The position numbers were made by a program, and so were the translations under genes. Of a stretch of 64,000 nt of DNA, positions 11,022-22,310 are shown in pieces. The stretch's first letter is position 1. Every line of letters begins with the position of its first letter. Below the pieces are notes generated by a model. The model saw only the letters and a program-made list of their open reading frames with translations, made no database searches and was not told the origin of the DNA. The stretch is from Trametes villosa (taxonomy: Eukaryota > Basidiomycota > Agaricomycetes > Polyporales > Polyporaceae), in contig PUDQ02000016.1 in NCBI GenBank assembly GCA_002964805.2, forward strand, positions 959,194-1,023,193, written 5' to 3'.

Positions 11022-12563
11022 TGTTCTTCAGGTGAGCGTTGATGAAAGTGGTGAGTAACTGTTCCTACCGCCTCTGCACTAGTACGCCCTCCCTTTTATA
11101 CTCGAAATGCAGAGGCGCCACAGCGCTCTTTTTGACGGCGAAGGCGTATGAGTTCACCCCTGTGGATACCCAACACGGCGTTCATGAAACTCTGTTTCGC
11201 GAAGGCACGGCTAAACAGCCAACTCGACAGGTGCTCACGACATCGGAAACTAGCTGCCGGGAGGCACAAACGTCGTCAGCCCCTTAGCGCAGGAACGGAC
11301 ATTGCACTACTCACCACGAGACGGAAGGCCCGGTATGATCGCACGGCCAACAATAGCCCACGAAATCACCGGCGCCGCATGAATGAGCAGCAGCGGATGG
11401 TCGGGCGTCGCGGCGCCAGGGAGCGGCCGCCCTCGAAGTTTGTCCCGCGTGTTCTCGCCGTCTGGGAGGAGCCACAGATCACGACATAGGTCCCCCGCCG
11501 GGGTTGACGCGCTGTTAGCTCCGCTGCGGATGAAGTCATGTTGTAGATCGTGCCCCCCAGGCGCCGTAAGAGTGGCCCTCTGCCGGTCGGGTGAGCAATC
11601 TACACCCACGCAGTGCATGTCACCCGCGTTTGAGGCTGACCGCTGAGGCGTAGAAGAACATCCCGGGGTTGCGGCGAACGCGAAATCCTGTGCTGAAAGG
11701 AGGAAGATTTCAGCTATTTGGAGCGCGGTACCAGTAGAAGAAGGATGGGTACACACCTTCGACGTTCATGCCAACGCTGCGCGCTGCGAGAAGTTGTGGC
11801 AAACGCCAAGCGCGCTCGATCTTCCGCCGACGCATCGCACCGGAACGCCCCCATGGGAATCAAACTCACCTAGGGAGCAGCACATGCGCACTGCGCCCGA
11901 CGAGGTAGGACTAGTACTGGACAGAGCATTCCTCAGCGACGACAACTGGCAGATCCACGTCCGGGACCAATGTGGCATTGTTTGCTGACGGGCCAAACCC
12001 GTTTCGTCGCGATAGTGCGTCCCTGAGGTTATCATGGGTACGCAAACGCTGTGGCAGCGGGTTTCTGTACCGCGGCGTGCCTGTAAACGCCGGTGCTACT
12101 TTGGGATTGCGAGCGTAAACAAACTTGCCTCAGGCGCGATCGGCGCCTGATGAACTCAAGACGATCCCACACGGCTCGTTATGGGGCCCTTCGTGAGCGT
12201 TTGCATGGCGCCTGTGAAGATTGCCGGCCTCAGGAGGACAGGGATCTGCTTCTCGGGTGCGCCTCGCTTCGCGCTCGGTCGCCTGCGATGGAGCTAGGCT
12301 CGTGACGAACGTTGTAGTCGCCAGTCCAAAGAAAAGCGCTGGGCACGATCAAAACGTCAGTTATGATGGCACCCTACCACGGAAAGGGTGTGGACTGACC
12401 TTCTAACCATAATCAGTGCGGCGAGACACGCTCAATGAGACCAAGAAAGCAAATTAGACAATATTGACGCGGAGTAGAACAGTAAATCTTGCACAACAAT
12501 GATCCGATACAGATCCAACAAACAAACAACACCTTCGATGTAGCGTATATGCGTCCTCGGTAC
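11022..12563. other. Intergenic, no gene recognised
   Basis: Contains the promoter of the alpha/beta hydrolase and the 3' flank of the Ytp1-family gene. A minus-strand open frame at 11307..11756 has no recognisable motif, no flanking splice logic and unconvincing composition, so I did not call it. Confidence 0.4.
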
Positions 12564-14585
12564 TCAGTCGTCGTCGTCGCCGATGACGTGGTTTCCGGGC
12601 TCGACGTCGCCCGCGGGCACGGGGGCGTACCACTTGTTGCTCTGCGTGAGCTCGATCGCGCCCTCTCCGGACGACGCGGGGGCGGCGTTCCGCCCTGTCG
12701 TGGCATGCAGGTTGATAAGGCCGACGATGAGGGCGTATAGAATGAATGCGACGCTGCGGAAGTGGTCTGAGTGAGTGGTCCTGCGCGCATATAGGGAGGG
12801 ACGGCGCACCTGAACATGACCAGGATGTATGTGACATGGTCCATCTTCTTGTCGTTGACAAAGTGCAGCTCTTCGTCCGTAGCGGACATGAAGAGCAGCC
12901 TGTGCGACGGTTAGTGAGCAGCGATAAATCGGGTATCGCGACAGAAGCATACCCTGAGGCGACAAGGAGCTACGCGCAGGAGTTAGTCACGCGATCAGCT
13001 GGCTGGAGGGACTGGTACATACGAAGGGAGGTAGATGCCTGAATGCGCGCATCGGGTTCGGCGACGATGCGACAGGGTCCTCGCGAGCCCCATCGAGCGT
13101 ATGCTCGCTGTGGCTATCGCCCTCAACGACGTCTTGCGTGTACTTCGGTGCAACGAAGCAGACCTCGATGATGCGTGCCAGGCCCGCAGACATCAAGGTG
13201 TATCCGAAGAGGGCGTGTACCTGTATGCCGGTTAGCTCCCCGCATACAACCGAACGCAAAAGTGCGCTAACCTTCGTGGATAGCATGAGTGCTTGGGCGT
13301 GATCGGACATCGCCCAACCGGTCAAGATGATACTGCCCGCCGTGGTCAGAGCGTGCGTCACCTCCTCAAGGGCGAAACTACGCACATAAGGGCGGGAACA
13401 ACGGATCGCTGAAGAGTAGCACAGATCGCAGCCCTCAGTTAGCCCGTGTACATGCCTTCAACCGCGCCCACTAACCTGGTTATTCCTAGAGAGGAAGATC
13501 CCAAGGATTCCTCCAGCCCACCCTGATGACGTGAGCAAAGCTGGTCACTCGTTAGCACACGGAGTTTACATACAGAGAACACCAAGAATCCTGCAACAAA
13601 TCCATAAGAATCAAACGGATGGGGGGATGAGGGGTGCGTACGTGTGTTGCATGTCCTTGACCGACCACGTAGAGCCGCGATGCTCCGTAAATGTGTTGAC
13701 TGAGAGCGAATGAGAGGAGGGACATAGTCTGCCGCTCGGTAAGGCTTACTAATTCCCTACACACAGAACCGGAAGCCCTTCAGAACCAACCGTAGGGCGT
13801 ACTAGATGCAGAAGAGCTTACCCAAAGCATGATGACCCACGAATCCCACCAATCGGGGCTACGCCCACTGCGCCGCACCCAGGCCTCGCCGACAAGCAGC
13901 AAAATAGCCATGATGGTGCCGTATGCAATGAATCCGCTCCCCTGTGCATAGAGGCCGTTCGTATGAGGCTCGAGCTCGGACTCGTTTGTGACGCACCATG
14001 ATGTAGTGAGCGAGACATTGTCCAAGGTTATCGCCTCGGCAGTAGCCTCCGAACGCGATCGCGCCGAACAGCATCTGCACCCACGCGAGGATGGGGTACG
14101 ACTTGCCTACCACGCCGTGCAGACGGACTGCCCACGGCCGAAGGGATTGTTCATGTATGTGCAGCTTGAGGTACACACCGAGGAACAACTGGGTGGCCAT
14201 AGGGATGAAGAGGATATTCGCGGTCTTTCCGTGCGCGCCGGCAAGGAAAGCTCGGCCCTTATGAGAATGTCCGAGTACATAGCCCGCAGCGGTGAGCGCG
14301 AATCCGGCGCTCTGCGCAAGGGTGAGCAAGTGGAGCTCGCAACAGTGAATAGATATAACGTACTTGTAATGGGACATGCCATCGGCTCCGGGAGAGCCCC
14401 AGGACCATTCCTATCGGGAACAAAACCCCCCAGACGGCTGCTTGTAGGAAGATGTGTAGCCATAGGATAGTATCTACAGGAGCGTTTGCTTGCTCCTCCG
14501 TGAGTTCATCATGATGTTTGTGGGCTACCACAGAGTGAGCGGAGAGCAGGACGAGACTAGAGATCAGGGCCAGACGGCGGGCCAT
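12564..14585 (-). CDS. Ytp1-family integral membrane protein (DUF2427 plus Ytp1 domains)
   Basis: Thirteen exons give 454 residues: 14364..14585, 13997..14311, 13822..13941, 13750..13756, 13642..13699, 13574..13590, 13476..13522, 13386..13408, 13272..13332, 13023..13220, 12953..12969, 12810..12899, 12564..12753. A signal peptide of about 21 residues is followed by [20 protein letters not shown] and the DUF2427 block ([20 protein letters not shown]). The Ytp1 part shows [60 protein letters not shown] and [20 protein letters not shown]. About nine to ten hydrophobic helices are visible, and the C-terminus is acidic (GDDDD). The 7-nt exon and two 17-nt exons are each required to keep the frame and the family motif. 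Function is unknown beyond a multi-pass membrane protein, perhaps of mitochondrial or ER type as proposed for yeast Ytp1. Confidence 0.87.
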
Positions 14586-15041
14586 GACTAGAACCACACG
14601 AGAGACGTGTCTCAAGCAAGGTGAGCCTCCACAGCCAAGAACCTGCAAAACGCTGAGTACGAGCCGCGGAGGATAGCGGAAGGAGGAAGACGGGGTACGA
14701 AGCCAAGCCGCTCTCTGCGGGCAGACGCACTTGCAGCAGCGCTTGTCAGCGCCCGGCATCCAAAGTAATCGCCTTCGGTTCATTCGGCCGGGTAATCCCG
14801 GAGTTGGTACCCAGCGCTTGTCTTGGGTGGGTGGACTCAGGTGGACTCTCTGAGTCTCCTTGCTCTCTCCTCGTCATCGTGCACGACGATCTCGTCCAGC
14901 AGCTGTTGCGGTCATCCCCTGCTGACCGTGGATATTTTATGTACTCATTATTGAACAGTATTGATGAGCTGACGGCCACAACTCTAGTACTCTCCAGGTA
15001 CTCTCTGTGGATGTAGCATCTGTAGTCCGGATTGTGCTAGT
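14586..15041. other. Divergent intergenic region
   Basis: L-shaped spacer between the start of the Ytp1-family gene (minus) and the F-box pseudogene (plus); presumably holds both promoters. No motif stands out. Confidence 0.35.
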
Positions 15042-16278
15042 ATGCCATACCAGCCTCTTCCTGGAGAGATCACCGACCGCATCATCCGCTTCGTATGGCC
15101 CGACAAGCGCACCCTCTGCAGCTGCGCGCTTGTTCGTCGCAATTGGCTCCCGGCGAGCAAAGCAAATCTCTTCCATGAGGTACAGATAGTAACCGCTGCA
15201 TCCTACGATGTGTTCGCCGATCAAGTCCTCCGAACTCGGGAGATGAAGCCGTGGTTGCTCTCAGTACGGCGCCTTATGATCAGCAATCCCCGACCAGACC
15301 ATTACCCGGGCGAGCCTCCTCGCAAGATAGCTCTCCGAGACCTTCGGCGACGACAGGGCCAGCTCTTTCTTCACGAGTTCGCCCACCGCCTACCTAACCT
15401 GCACTCCATGACCATCGTCAATCTAGACTGGATCACCCTTCCCCCACATTGGTCCACGCATCTGGTGCTCTCCTCCTACCGTGGTGTGAAGAAGCTCTGC
15501 CTCCGCGGTTGCCACTTCAGCTCGTTCACCTCCTTTCGTCGAATGATCTCTGCAGTTCCCTCGTGAGCGCGGCTATCTGTGGAGGAGGTGGTATGGCCAC
15601 CGGGACATATGTCCCCTCCAGGCCCCTCGACGGGCTGGCCTCGCCCTTCCCTCGAGTTCCTCTCCATCCGTGGCCGGGGTATAGTTTACGGCCCACTCTT
15701 TGATTGGCTGCTCACCATCTCGGCGGTCCCTGGTGGAGTATCAGCAACGCCTGCGCGACGGATACACTGAGGCCGCGCTTCACTTCCTGCAGCATCTACC
15801 AGATACGCTTGCGGGCCTCAGCTTGTCTTTCTATACAGGAGGTGCGTTCGCATTCCGTGAGTCTTGCACGTGCGAGTGGATGCTAACGTCGTAGTTCGCA
15901 AACGACGCAGACAGCGTGCTTCCGCTATCCCACCTCGCTCGCCTACGCGTGCTACAAATCGTGATGCCTACGGAAGGCGGCGATGCACCGCAATGGCACA
16001 AGATCCCGCCCATGCTTCAGGACCTACAATGTGCGCTGCAGGAGCTCCGTTTCTTCTTCGCTACTTCCGTCGACTTGGTTGACCGGACTGGCGGCCGCGA
16101 TACGACCATGGAACTGCTCGACTCCTTCCTCCAACAGCCGGTATTTCAGGGACTGCGCCGAGTGGCCTTCCGAGTCCCGAATGTCTACCATCCTACCGAT
16201 GTGCGGTACCCCGATCGCATCCTCCGGACAAGGCTACCAAAGACGTATCGCCGAGGAATACTATACATACATGCATAG
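15042..16278 (+). pseudogene. F-box/leucine-rich-repeat-like gene, disrupted
   Basis: Starts MPYQPLPGEITDRIIRFVWP, an F-box-like opening, and continues with family phrases (HRLPNLHSMTIVNLDWI; KKLCLRGCHFSSFTSFRRMI). At 15564..15566 an in-frame TGA interrupts the expected SAVPSLREL..EEVVWPPGH run, and the same frame resumes directly after it (VEEVVWPPGHMSPPGPS; SLEFLSIRGRG). Around 15715..15735 the frame shifts by one (next family text: SLVEYQQRLRDGYTEAALHF). After a plausible intron ending gtcgtag at 15894 the tail ANDADSVLPLSHLARLRVLQ to PKTYRRGILYIH follows, but again out of register. At least two disabling changes make this a decayed member of the agaricomycete F-box family. An unrecognised intron could remove one defect, not all. 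Confidence 0.6.
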
Positions 16279-16546
16279 GAACGTCAAAACCTTGGGCTAG
16301 GGTCCATCCAATGCCGGACACTTTGACACTACGTCCCAGTAACAGGCAGATGCAGTCTCGCGGCCGAACTCGCGGCCGGTAGGAAATGGCGTACAATTCT
16401 GCAGGGTGGCCGGAGAACATACGTAACAAACAATGAAACATCCACGTTGACAGATCTAGAACATACGGAAGGTCAATGCATGAGGAACAATGACTTGATG
16501 AACGAGCTCGCGGTGGCGTAGTATCGGTGAGTACCATCTCCAATTA

Positions 16547-17047
16547 TCAGTGGCAAACGCACTGAGTTACAGGGAGATCTGGCAGAGCCGCGTTGCAGGT
16601 ACGTGGTGTTATTAGTGACTTGAGTATCGGTACACCTGATGAAGCACTTGCTTACCTTCGAGATCATGCGGTCCACTTCAGCAGCCAAAAGCTCCAGGAA
16701 GCGGCTCACTTCGTCGAACGCGACGAGCGCGCACTTGCTAGGGCACTTCTGGGCCGCCCACGCAACACCCTTCGCGCGCAAGGCCTCCTCTCGCAACGCA
16801 TCGAGGTGGGGCGTACTTCGCATGACATAAAAATCCACAAACCAGATCTCCACCGCGTTGCACTGGTAGCGCCGACTTCGGCAGTCTGCACGCTTCCTCC
16901 ACGTCCACCCGCTGCCGAAGAGCGCGTCCATCTCGTACTCTCGCGCCGGGAAGTCGTCCAAGGACTTGCCGCACGCCCGCCGGTAGAGCAGCAGCCGTCT
17001 CGGTGCCTGCCGCAGCTGAGAAGCATCGGGGAAGTCAGCGGTACCAT
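16547..17047 (-). pseudogene. Decayed BTB-protein C-terminal fragment
   Basis: On the minus strand an open stretch reads RRLLLYRRACGKSLDDF, then ALFGSGWTW, VEIWFVDFYV, and CALVAFDEVSRFLELLAAEV DRMISK (two adjacent pieces). This matches the layout of the C-terminal half of the agaricomycete BTB proteins found next to it: a residue run like YRRLL-Y-AC, a WFxxY strand, then a helix ending EVDR. A donor gtaagc follows at 16655. No BTB domain or start codon lies upstream (17048..17291), so it looks like a truncated duplicate. It could instead be a stray exon of an unrecognised gene. Confidence 0.4.
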
Positions 17048-17291
17048 CTCCGGTGTACTCTCGTTTACACGGGGGAATAGTTCAGACTCGGGAGCTTACC
17101 AAAACAGAGAATACACTACTACCGCAGTAGGCATCTCACACGAGCCCTGGATTCTACGTGGTCTGCTGAAAGGCACTTCATGGTACACAACTCGCTGCCG
17201 CAACGCATACGGCCTATACAGTTCAACGACCCGCCTTTTCGCCTGCGGAACGAAGCGACCCACACCCGTCCGCCCGGTCTTCCTTGTCCGC

Positions 17292-18375
17292 CTAGAAAGG
17301 GACCTGCGGTGGCCGTAAGCAACTTCGTACGTGGGTCACTTCCTGGCACTGAGAGGAAGTTACACCTACCACGGACAGTTGGCGCTCGATCTCAGCGGTG
17401 AAGTGGGCCTTGAGGACCGCAATGTGCTCATGCATCTTCCATAGGCAGGAAGAGCACATTGTCCCAGACGGCAGCGCAGAGCCTAGGCCTAGCGCGTTGC
17501 CATCTTGCAAGACCGCCGGATGCGGTCTCACCCGTAGTAGAGCCTTGATTCGTTCTTGGTCGGACTGACTCAGAAAGAGCCTCGAGGGATTGGCCCCCAT
17601 GCATGGCCGAACTGAGCCCGATACAGGTTGTCGAAGCCGGACTTTGCATTGTTGAACACTCGGGGCTTCCCAACTGTCGATCTGATCCAGAGCAGCAATG
17701 CACGCGTCCCGGTAGACGAGCAAGCGCCGGTACGTCCGTGCGCTGATATCGTCCAGTTCGACCGCGTCGGGGCTCCAAATGGTCGTGAGGCGGAAGCACG
17801 CCTGGGCCGCGGCCTTCGTGAGCTCCGGCTCCGGCAGCTGTACCGTGAACGCGAACACGCGCAGCGGCTCGTCGAACAAGAATGGCTCGAGCGCCGCCCG
17901 GGCCCGGGCCTTCGCGGCGCCGCGCAGGTCGTACTTGACCCATGCGCGGAGGACGGGCTTGACGGCGTCGAAGGCAGGGAACGTGGGCACGGGGCCGAAG
18001 GGGTGGCAGATCTGAACGAGCGCGTGGAGGGTGTCGCCCGACTCGGCGAGGTCGATCGGTGCTCGCGCCGACTCGGAGGCCGTCGGGCCTCGCTTGCCTG
18101 CTTTCTCTGGGGCTCGGGCGCTGGGCACCGGCTGGGGGATGCTGAACATGTCGGAGAAGACGTGGGAGGCGTCGATCAGGAAGTTCTGGAGGGCGTGCAC
18201 TTCGACTCCGTCGGCGCTGCGCAAGATGACGTCGATGAACGGCTTGTCGAACGAGATCGTGGGCTGGTGCGATGCGGGATTCGTGCTGCCGGAGTCTGGG
18301 GGAGGGAACAGTGGGTTGAGTGGTCCACAAGCGAATCTAGCGGATGAGGCGCGGCTTACCTGCGGTAGAACCCAT
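17292..18375 (-). CDS. BTB/POZ domain protein
   Basis: Probably a substrate adaptor of cullin-3 ligases or a nuclear scaffold. Exon 1 is only 16 nt (18360..18375, MGSTA), exon 2 is 17370..18295, and a short last exon 17292..17303 encodes VPF; 317 residues. The BTB domain spans about residues 20-120: FDKPFIDVILRSADGVEVHA, LQNFLIDASHVFSDMFSIPQ, then TLHALVQICHPFGPVP. Helices after it include KPVLRAWVKYDLRGAAKARA and PLRVFAFTVQ. The final 66-base intron (17304..17369) is in frame and stop-free, so an unspliced 339-residue form would also be open; I prefer the spliced form because the related gene at 21 kb has an intron at the same place before its last few codons. Targets are unknown. Confidence 0.8.
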
Positions 18376-18863
18376 CTTTACAAGGGTAAGAGCGGATGAT
18401 GAGCTGATCTAGGCGAGCGAGGTCATACCGTACACTTTATAGCGTCTGTACAGAGTGCGCGGCACTGGGCCCTGAGCGCGCTATACTGGATGCTGCGGTA
18501 CCGAAGCCTCACTGTGGAGCAGGGCACGCCGGCATCGTTGCTTCGGCTGTGGTAAATGCTGCTTCTCTGTATGTCCACGGAAGTATAGCACGCGCACCTG
18601 GCTTGTACTGCGGTAGGCAAATTCGTCAGCATAGTCAACAGTATCCCTTCGATGCCCTCCCTCGCGCTGCCCGCCACATGAATGACGAGCGGACCGGCAA
18701 TGCAGCAGTGTCAGACACTGCACACAAGACTATATCAAGCGCGCCCCAGAGGCGTTCAAAGCACGCATTAATCTGCATTAATACACTAGAAAACTCAACA
18801 CTGTATGGTATACGGTACGCGACGCCCCCACGCGCGCGCCCGCGAGTCCGGGGCCCTAGACGC
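18376..18863. other. Intergenic, nothing recognised
   Basis: Promoter side of the BTB gene and 3' flank of the next minus-strand gene. No RNA gene, repeat or coding exon seen. Confidence 0.35.
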
Positions 18864-19412
18864 CTACGCGTCCTCGGGCGAGAGCAACCAGCCCGCGTTG
18901 AACGTCGGGCGCGGGCGATATGAGGCCTCCCCACCCCTCCTCCGGGGCGAGAAGATGTCGCCCATTGGCAGCCCCGAGCGCTGCGGGCCACCGCTCGAGC
19001 CTGCACTCGAGCTCAAGTCCGAGGTCCGCAGCATGCTCCCGTTATGCGCGTCGTCGTCCTCGTCCTCTTCGTCCAGGAAGCTGTAGTCGGAGCTGTTCGC
19101 GGTGCGGCGGATGCGCGGCGCGCCGGGCACGCGCCGCGACTCGATGCGCTTCGAGAGGTCGAAGGGGGAGCCGAGGAGGCGCGGGCGCTTCGGGATGCGC
19201 AGGATCGGCCGGGGAGCGGCGCCCCCGGTCCCGGCGGCGTCCGAGGACGACCCTGCGGCGTGGTCTCCGGGGAGCGCGAGCGAGTCGGTGCTCGACGACG
19301 CGCTGAAGGAGATGGTGTCGAGAGCGGCTTGGCTGCTGGTGCGCTTCATGTGCAGGGCGGCGGTGGACGACGCATTGTCATGGCTACAGCGCGTATCCAT
19401 GTTCGTCAGCAT
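18864..19412 (-). CDS. Hypothetical Ser-rich protein, 182 residues
   Basis: A single open frame starting at 19412 (MLTNMDTRCSHD). I do not recognise a family. It is Ser/Ala-rich in the first half, has a basic proline-containing stretch (PRPILRIPKRPRLLGSPFDL), an acidic run (FLDEEDEDDDA), and ends PTFNAGWLLSPEDA. It is predicted to be disordered, with no membrane segment or signal peptide. The basic KRPR patch could act as a nuclear localisation signal. The composition is not like a random antisense shadow because no gene lies opposite. An alternative start is the ATG four codons later. Existence is moderately supported; function unknown. Confidence 0.45.
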   Translation of the reverse strand: MLTNMDTRCSHDNASSTAALHMKRTSSQAALDTISFSASSSTDSLALPGDHAAGSSSDAAGTGGAAPRPILRIPKRPRLLGSPFDLSKRIESRRVPGAPRIRRTANSSDYSFLDEEDEDDDAHNGSMLRTSDLSSSAGSSGGPQRSGLPMGDIFSPRRRGGEASYRPRPTFNAGWLLSPEDA

Positions 19413-19788
19413 ACTAGTACGCCGAGGGGGAGACAGACGGTATCACGGCGGGCACCCTAGAATAGGAGACCTGACAAAGGTCGTCTCAAAGTCCAACGGA
19501 GAGTTTGACTATGTGCCAAACCAAGGCCCATTACGCGGCTTTGCGCTCAAACGGCCCTAGGAACTGGATACTAAATATCTTACTCGAAATGCGCTTGCTG
19601 CAGCTTGCAGGCGTTGATCATTGCTCGTCGACTCTGTTTCGACGTTGCGGTGCAGAGTCTGATGCACCTTGCATGAGGAATGAGAGTCTTGCTCTGACGA
19701 GCAATGGACCAAGGACCAAACGACTTCCGTCCGGACTCATGTTCAAGGATGCCCGGTGCGTATGTGTGAGGGAGAAGGGGAGGGGCAC
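19413..19788. other. Spacer between two minus-strand genes
   Basis: Promoter of the Ser-rich gene. It could also hold a further 3' exon of the RING gene upstream: after the donor-like gtgagt at 19791 an acceptor cgtcag at about 19705 opens a short frame ending in TGA. That extension is unproven. Confidence 0.3.
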
Positions 19789-20420
19789 TCACATGGACCT
19801 GAGGGTTTTGTACTTTCCCTTGAGGCAGTCATGCTTCTTGCGGAGGTCGCGGACATCGCGCTCGAGGCGCTCCTTGGCGAGGCGCTCGTCGCGCTCGCCC
19901 TGGGCGTGGGCTTGGCTCGCGCGGAGGGCGGCCTCGCAGCGGTCCATGAGTAGCGCCTTGTCCTGGACGAGGGCGTCGATCTTGTCGGTGAGGCGGGCGA
20001 CCTGAGCGCGGAGCTCGCGCTGGGACTCGGCAGCGACGGCGGCATCGGGGTCGGCGAGGGCGTTGGGGGAGATGAAGACGCGGCGGATGCTGGGGATGAT
20101 GAAGGAGTGGTACTTTTTAGGCACGAAACGAAGGTCGGGTATGGCTGTCGGGTGGGGCGGCGCGGTTTCAGGGGATGGCGGGGAAGACGACGGCGATCGG
20201 GGGCGTACCTATGCTAAAGGGGGCCCTGCATGTGGGGCAGGAGGCGTTGAGGGCGTCGGCGCTGGCCTCGATGTAGGAGGTGAGGCAGGCTTCGCAGCAG
20301 AGGTGGCCTGGGAGAGATCAGCACGAGGCAGAGGCTGTTTGAGGGTGGGAACGGACCGCAGGGCGTGGAGACGGGGACCTTGAGTTGGTCGAGGCAGATC
20401 CCGCACGTCAGGCCGTCCAT
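19789..20420 (-). CDS. RING-finger coiled-coil protein (short form)
   Basis: Likely E3 ubiquitin ligase. Exons 20357..20420, 20209..20307 and 19789..20144 encode 172 residues. The C3HC4 RING is at the very N-terminus: MDGLTCGICLDQLKVPVSTP, CGHLCCEACLTSY, ASCPTCRAPF (zinc ligands at about residues 6, 9, 21, 23, 26, 29 and the final CxxC). It is followed by IPDLRFVPKKYHSFIIPSIR and a long heptad-rich helix (RELRAQVARLTDKIDALVQD onward) to the end. Intron 1 splits the Gly codon just after the third zinc ligand (TGC G/GC), exactly as in the RING gene at 23 kb. The stop used lies inside a gtgagt donor-like sequence, so a further 3' exon is possible. Confidence 0.78.
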
Positions 20421-21053
20421 TTTCGGGGAGGGGGGATGAGGAAGAGGTATCCAGTCCGTCGCAGACGGACGCGTCGGGGAGAAGGGGCAAGGAGCGGACG
20501 ACGCGGGTCGGCGGACACTTGAGCAGAGTTGATGAAAGAGAGAGGTAGCGTAAACGGAACTCAAACATCCTTTCCCCCTGCCTGACCAACGCGGTCACCT
20601 GACTGTGACCGTCACACCTCGGCCGTCGGCATCCCGAGAGGCGCCCAATCTGCCTGCCTTCGTCTCCTTCCGTCCGTGCCTGAGCCGAACTCTCATGCGT
20701 TCGACAACTTCAACTTGTCGCCTCAACCGCTAAGTTCGCGATTTAGGTTCTTGGTACTCTTGGCTGTAGCTCTCGCACTCGATACTCATCCTCCAGCGTC
20801 AACATTGCCAGTTGCTTTAGCCTTGGATCCCTCGCAATCCCAACAATTTGTTAATTCGAGAGGGCGGAAACAAGCGTCGATGCTTGCCTCTTGGGCACGG
20901 CTGTGGTCGACAAATCCCGCGTAGTACCGTCAAGGTATCCCCTACCGACTGTAGGCTCATCCATCCCAGGGCTGGCAAATGACCTACTGAGGGGCGCATG
21001 TGGTGCTTCTCGCGCCTCGAGGCGGACTTCTGCTATTGCTGCTGCGGTAGTCC
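20421..21053. other. Divergent promoter region
   Basis: Lies between the RING gene start (minus) and the BTB gene (plus). Pyrimidine-rich tracts near 20640..20700 are seen, but no clear TATA box or RNA gene. Confidence 0.35.
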
Positions 21054-22310
21054 ATGGATGCTAAAGAGGACCCGTCGTTGCAGTGTGCTGCTGCAGGTTA
21101 CCCCCTCGTACCAATCTCTCGACTGCCCAACTCCTCCCAGTGAGTGTAGCACCTGAGGGCGCCCTGCGTTCCACTGATTCACAGAATTCACGCCCATAGT
21201 GGCCGCAACACCAACCGCAGCTTCCCCGGCACCTCCTCTCGTCCCTCAGAACGACAGCGGGCGGCCCACGCGCACGGCCCCGCCGCCCTTCGACAAACCC
21301 TCCGCGGACCTTATCCTCCGCTCATCTGATGGCGTTGACTTCCGCGTCTTCAAGTGGATACTGGGCGACGCCTCCAAGGTGTTCGCGGACATGTTCAGCC
21401 TCCCTTCCACGCCCTCCACCGCATCCGCCGAGGCAGCTTCGCCGAATCAGACCCATCACTCGGACACGGCCCCTGTAGTCCCCGTCACCGAGGATAGCAC
21501 GACGCTCGCGGCCTTGCTCCGTCTGTGCTACCCGCTGTGCAAGGTCCCGAGCTACTACACCTTCGATGAAATCAAACCGATCGTCGCGGCCGCGCACAAG
21601 TACCAGATCGACCACGCGATATCCGTCCTCCAGCCACAACTTATGCGCGTCCTCAAAGCCAAGCCCGTTCGCGCATACGCATTCGCGATCAGGTACAACT
21701 TGCGAGACCTCGCGGTGGACGCTGCGCGGGAGTTCCTGCACGTGCGGGACACTCTGGTCTATGCTCCGGAGCTCGCAGAGATCAGCGGCGCCGTGTATCA
21801 CCGCCTCCTCGAATACCGCCAGCACGTCAGCACGTCAATCCTTGAGCTCAAAACGGTGCCATTGCGCCCCACACTTTCCTCGATCCTAGGGGATAACCGG
21901 GGCTGGATCCTCAACTGCTCAAATTGCGACCCATACTATTACAAGGGCCATGTATGCAGAGTCAATGCCCAGGACTGCGATTTCTGCGTCGTCGACTGGG
22001 TCGAGACCTATTTCAACGGCATACTCGACGTCCTCAGTGTTACACCCTTTCCAGAAGATTTAGTAACGAACTGGAACATCTCCAAGCTCACCAACACCGC
22101 CGCGGAAGAGGTAAGGCGACGCGGGCGGTCATCGTCGTGCAACTGCAGCAGTCGTCTGGCGAGTGGCGAGTTCGTTCGGCTCGTACATGGTGCTGCAACG
22201 CGTCGCATTGATCAGGTGAGCTTCGACGTGACAGCGGGGCCCCGGGTGCAGTCGCGATGCTCCTTGCTGACTATCCGGACATTGTGCAGATATCCTTGGA
22301 CTTTGCTTGA
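21054..22310 (+). CDS. BTB/POZ domain protein
   Basis: Second intact BTB gene of the block. The main exon runs from 21200 to 22215 and the last exon 22290..22310 encodes ISLDFA. The main exon begins without an ATG, so a first exon is needed; the best candidate is 21054..21096 (MDAKEDPSLQCAAA), whose joining keeps the frame, but its donor gttacc is weak. Total 359 residues on that model. BTB domain: FDKPSADLILRSSDGVDFRV, WILGDASKVFADMFSLPS, TLAALLRLCYPLCKVPSYY. Then HKYQIDHAISVLQPQLMRVL and a Cys-rich C-terminal part (NCSNCDPYYYKGHVC; DCDFCVVDWVETYF; SCNCSSR) that might bind zinc. The end TRRIDQ/ISLDFA matches the intron position of the related gene at 17.3 kb. Start is the uncertain part. Confidence 0.75.

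Noticed and set aside
11307..11756. Minus-strand open frame of 149 codons
   Set aside because: No motif, no plausible partners by splicing and no homologous phrase; probably chance in GC-rich DNA.
16593..17318. Plus-strand open frame of 241 codons
   Set aside because: No family signal; it runs opposite the BTB-like fragment, which has recognisable phrases on the minus strand.
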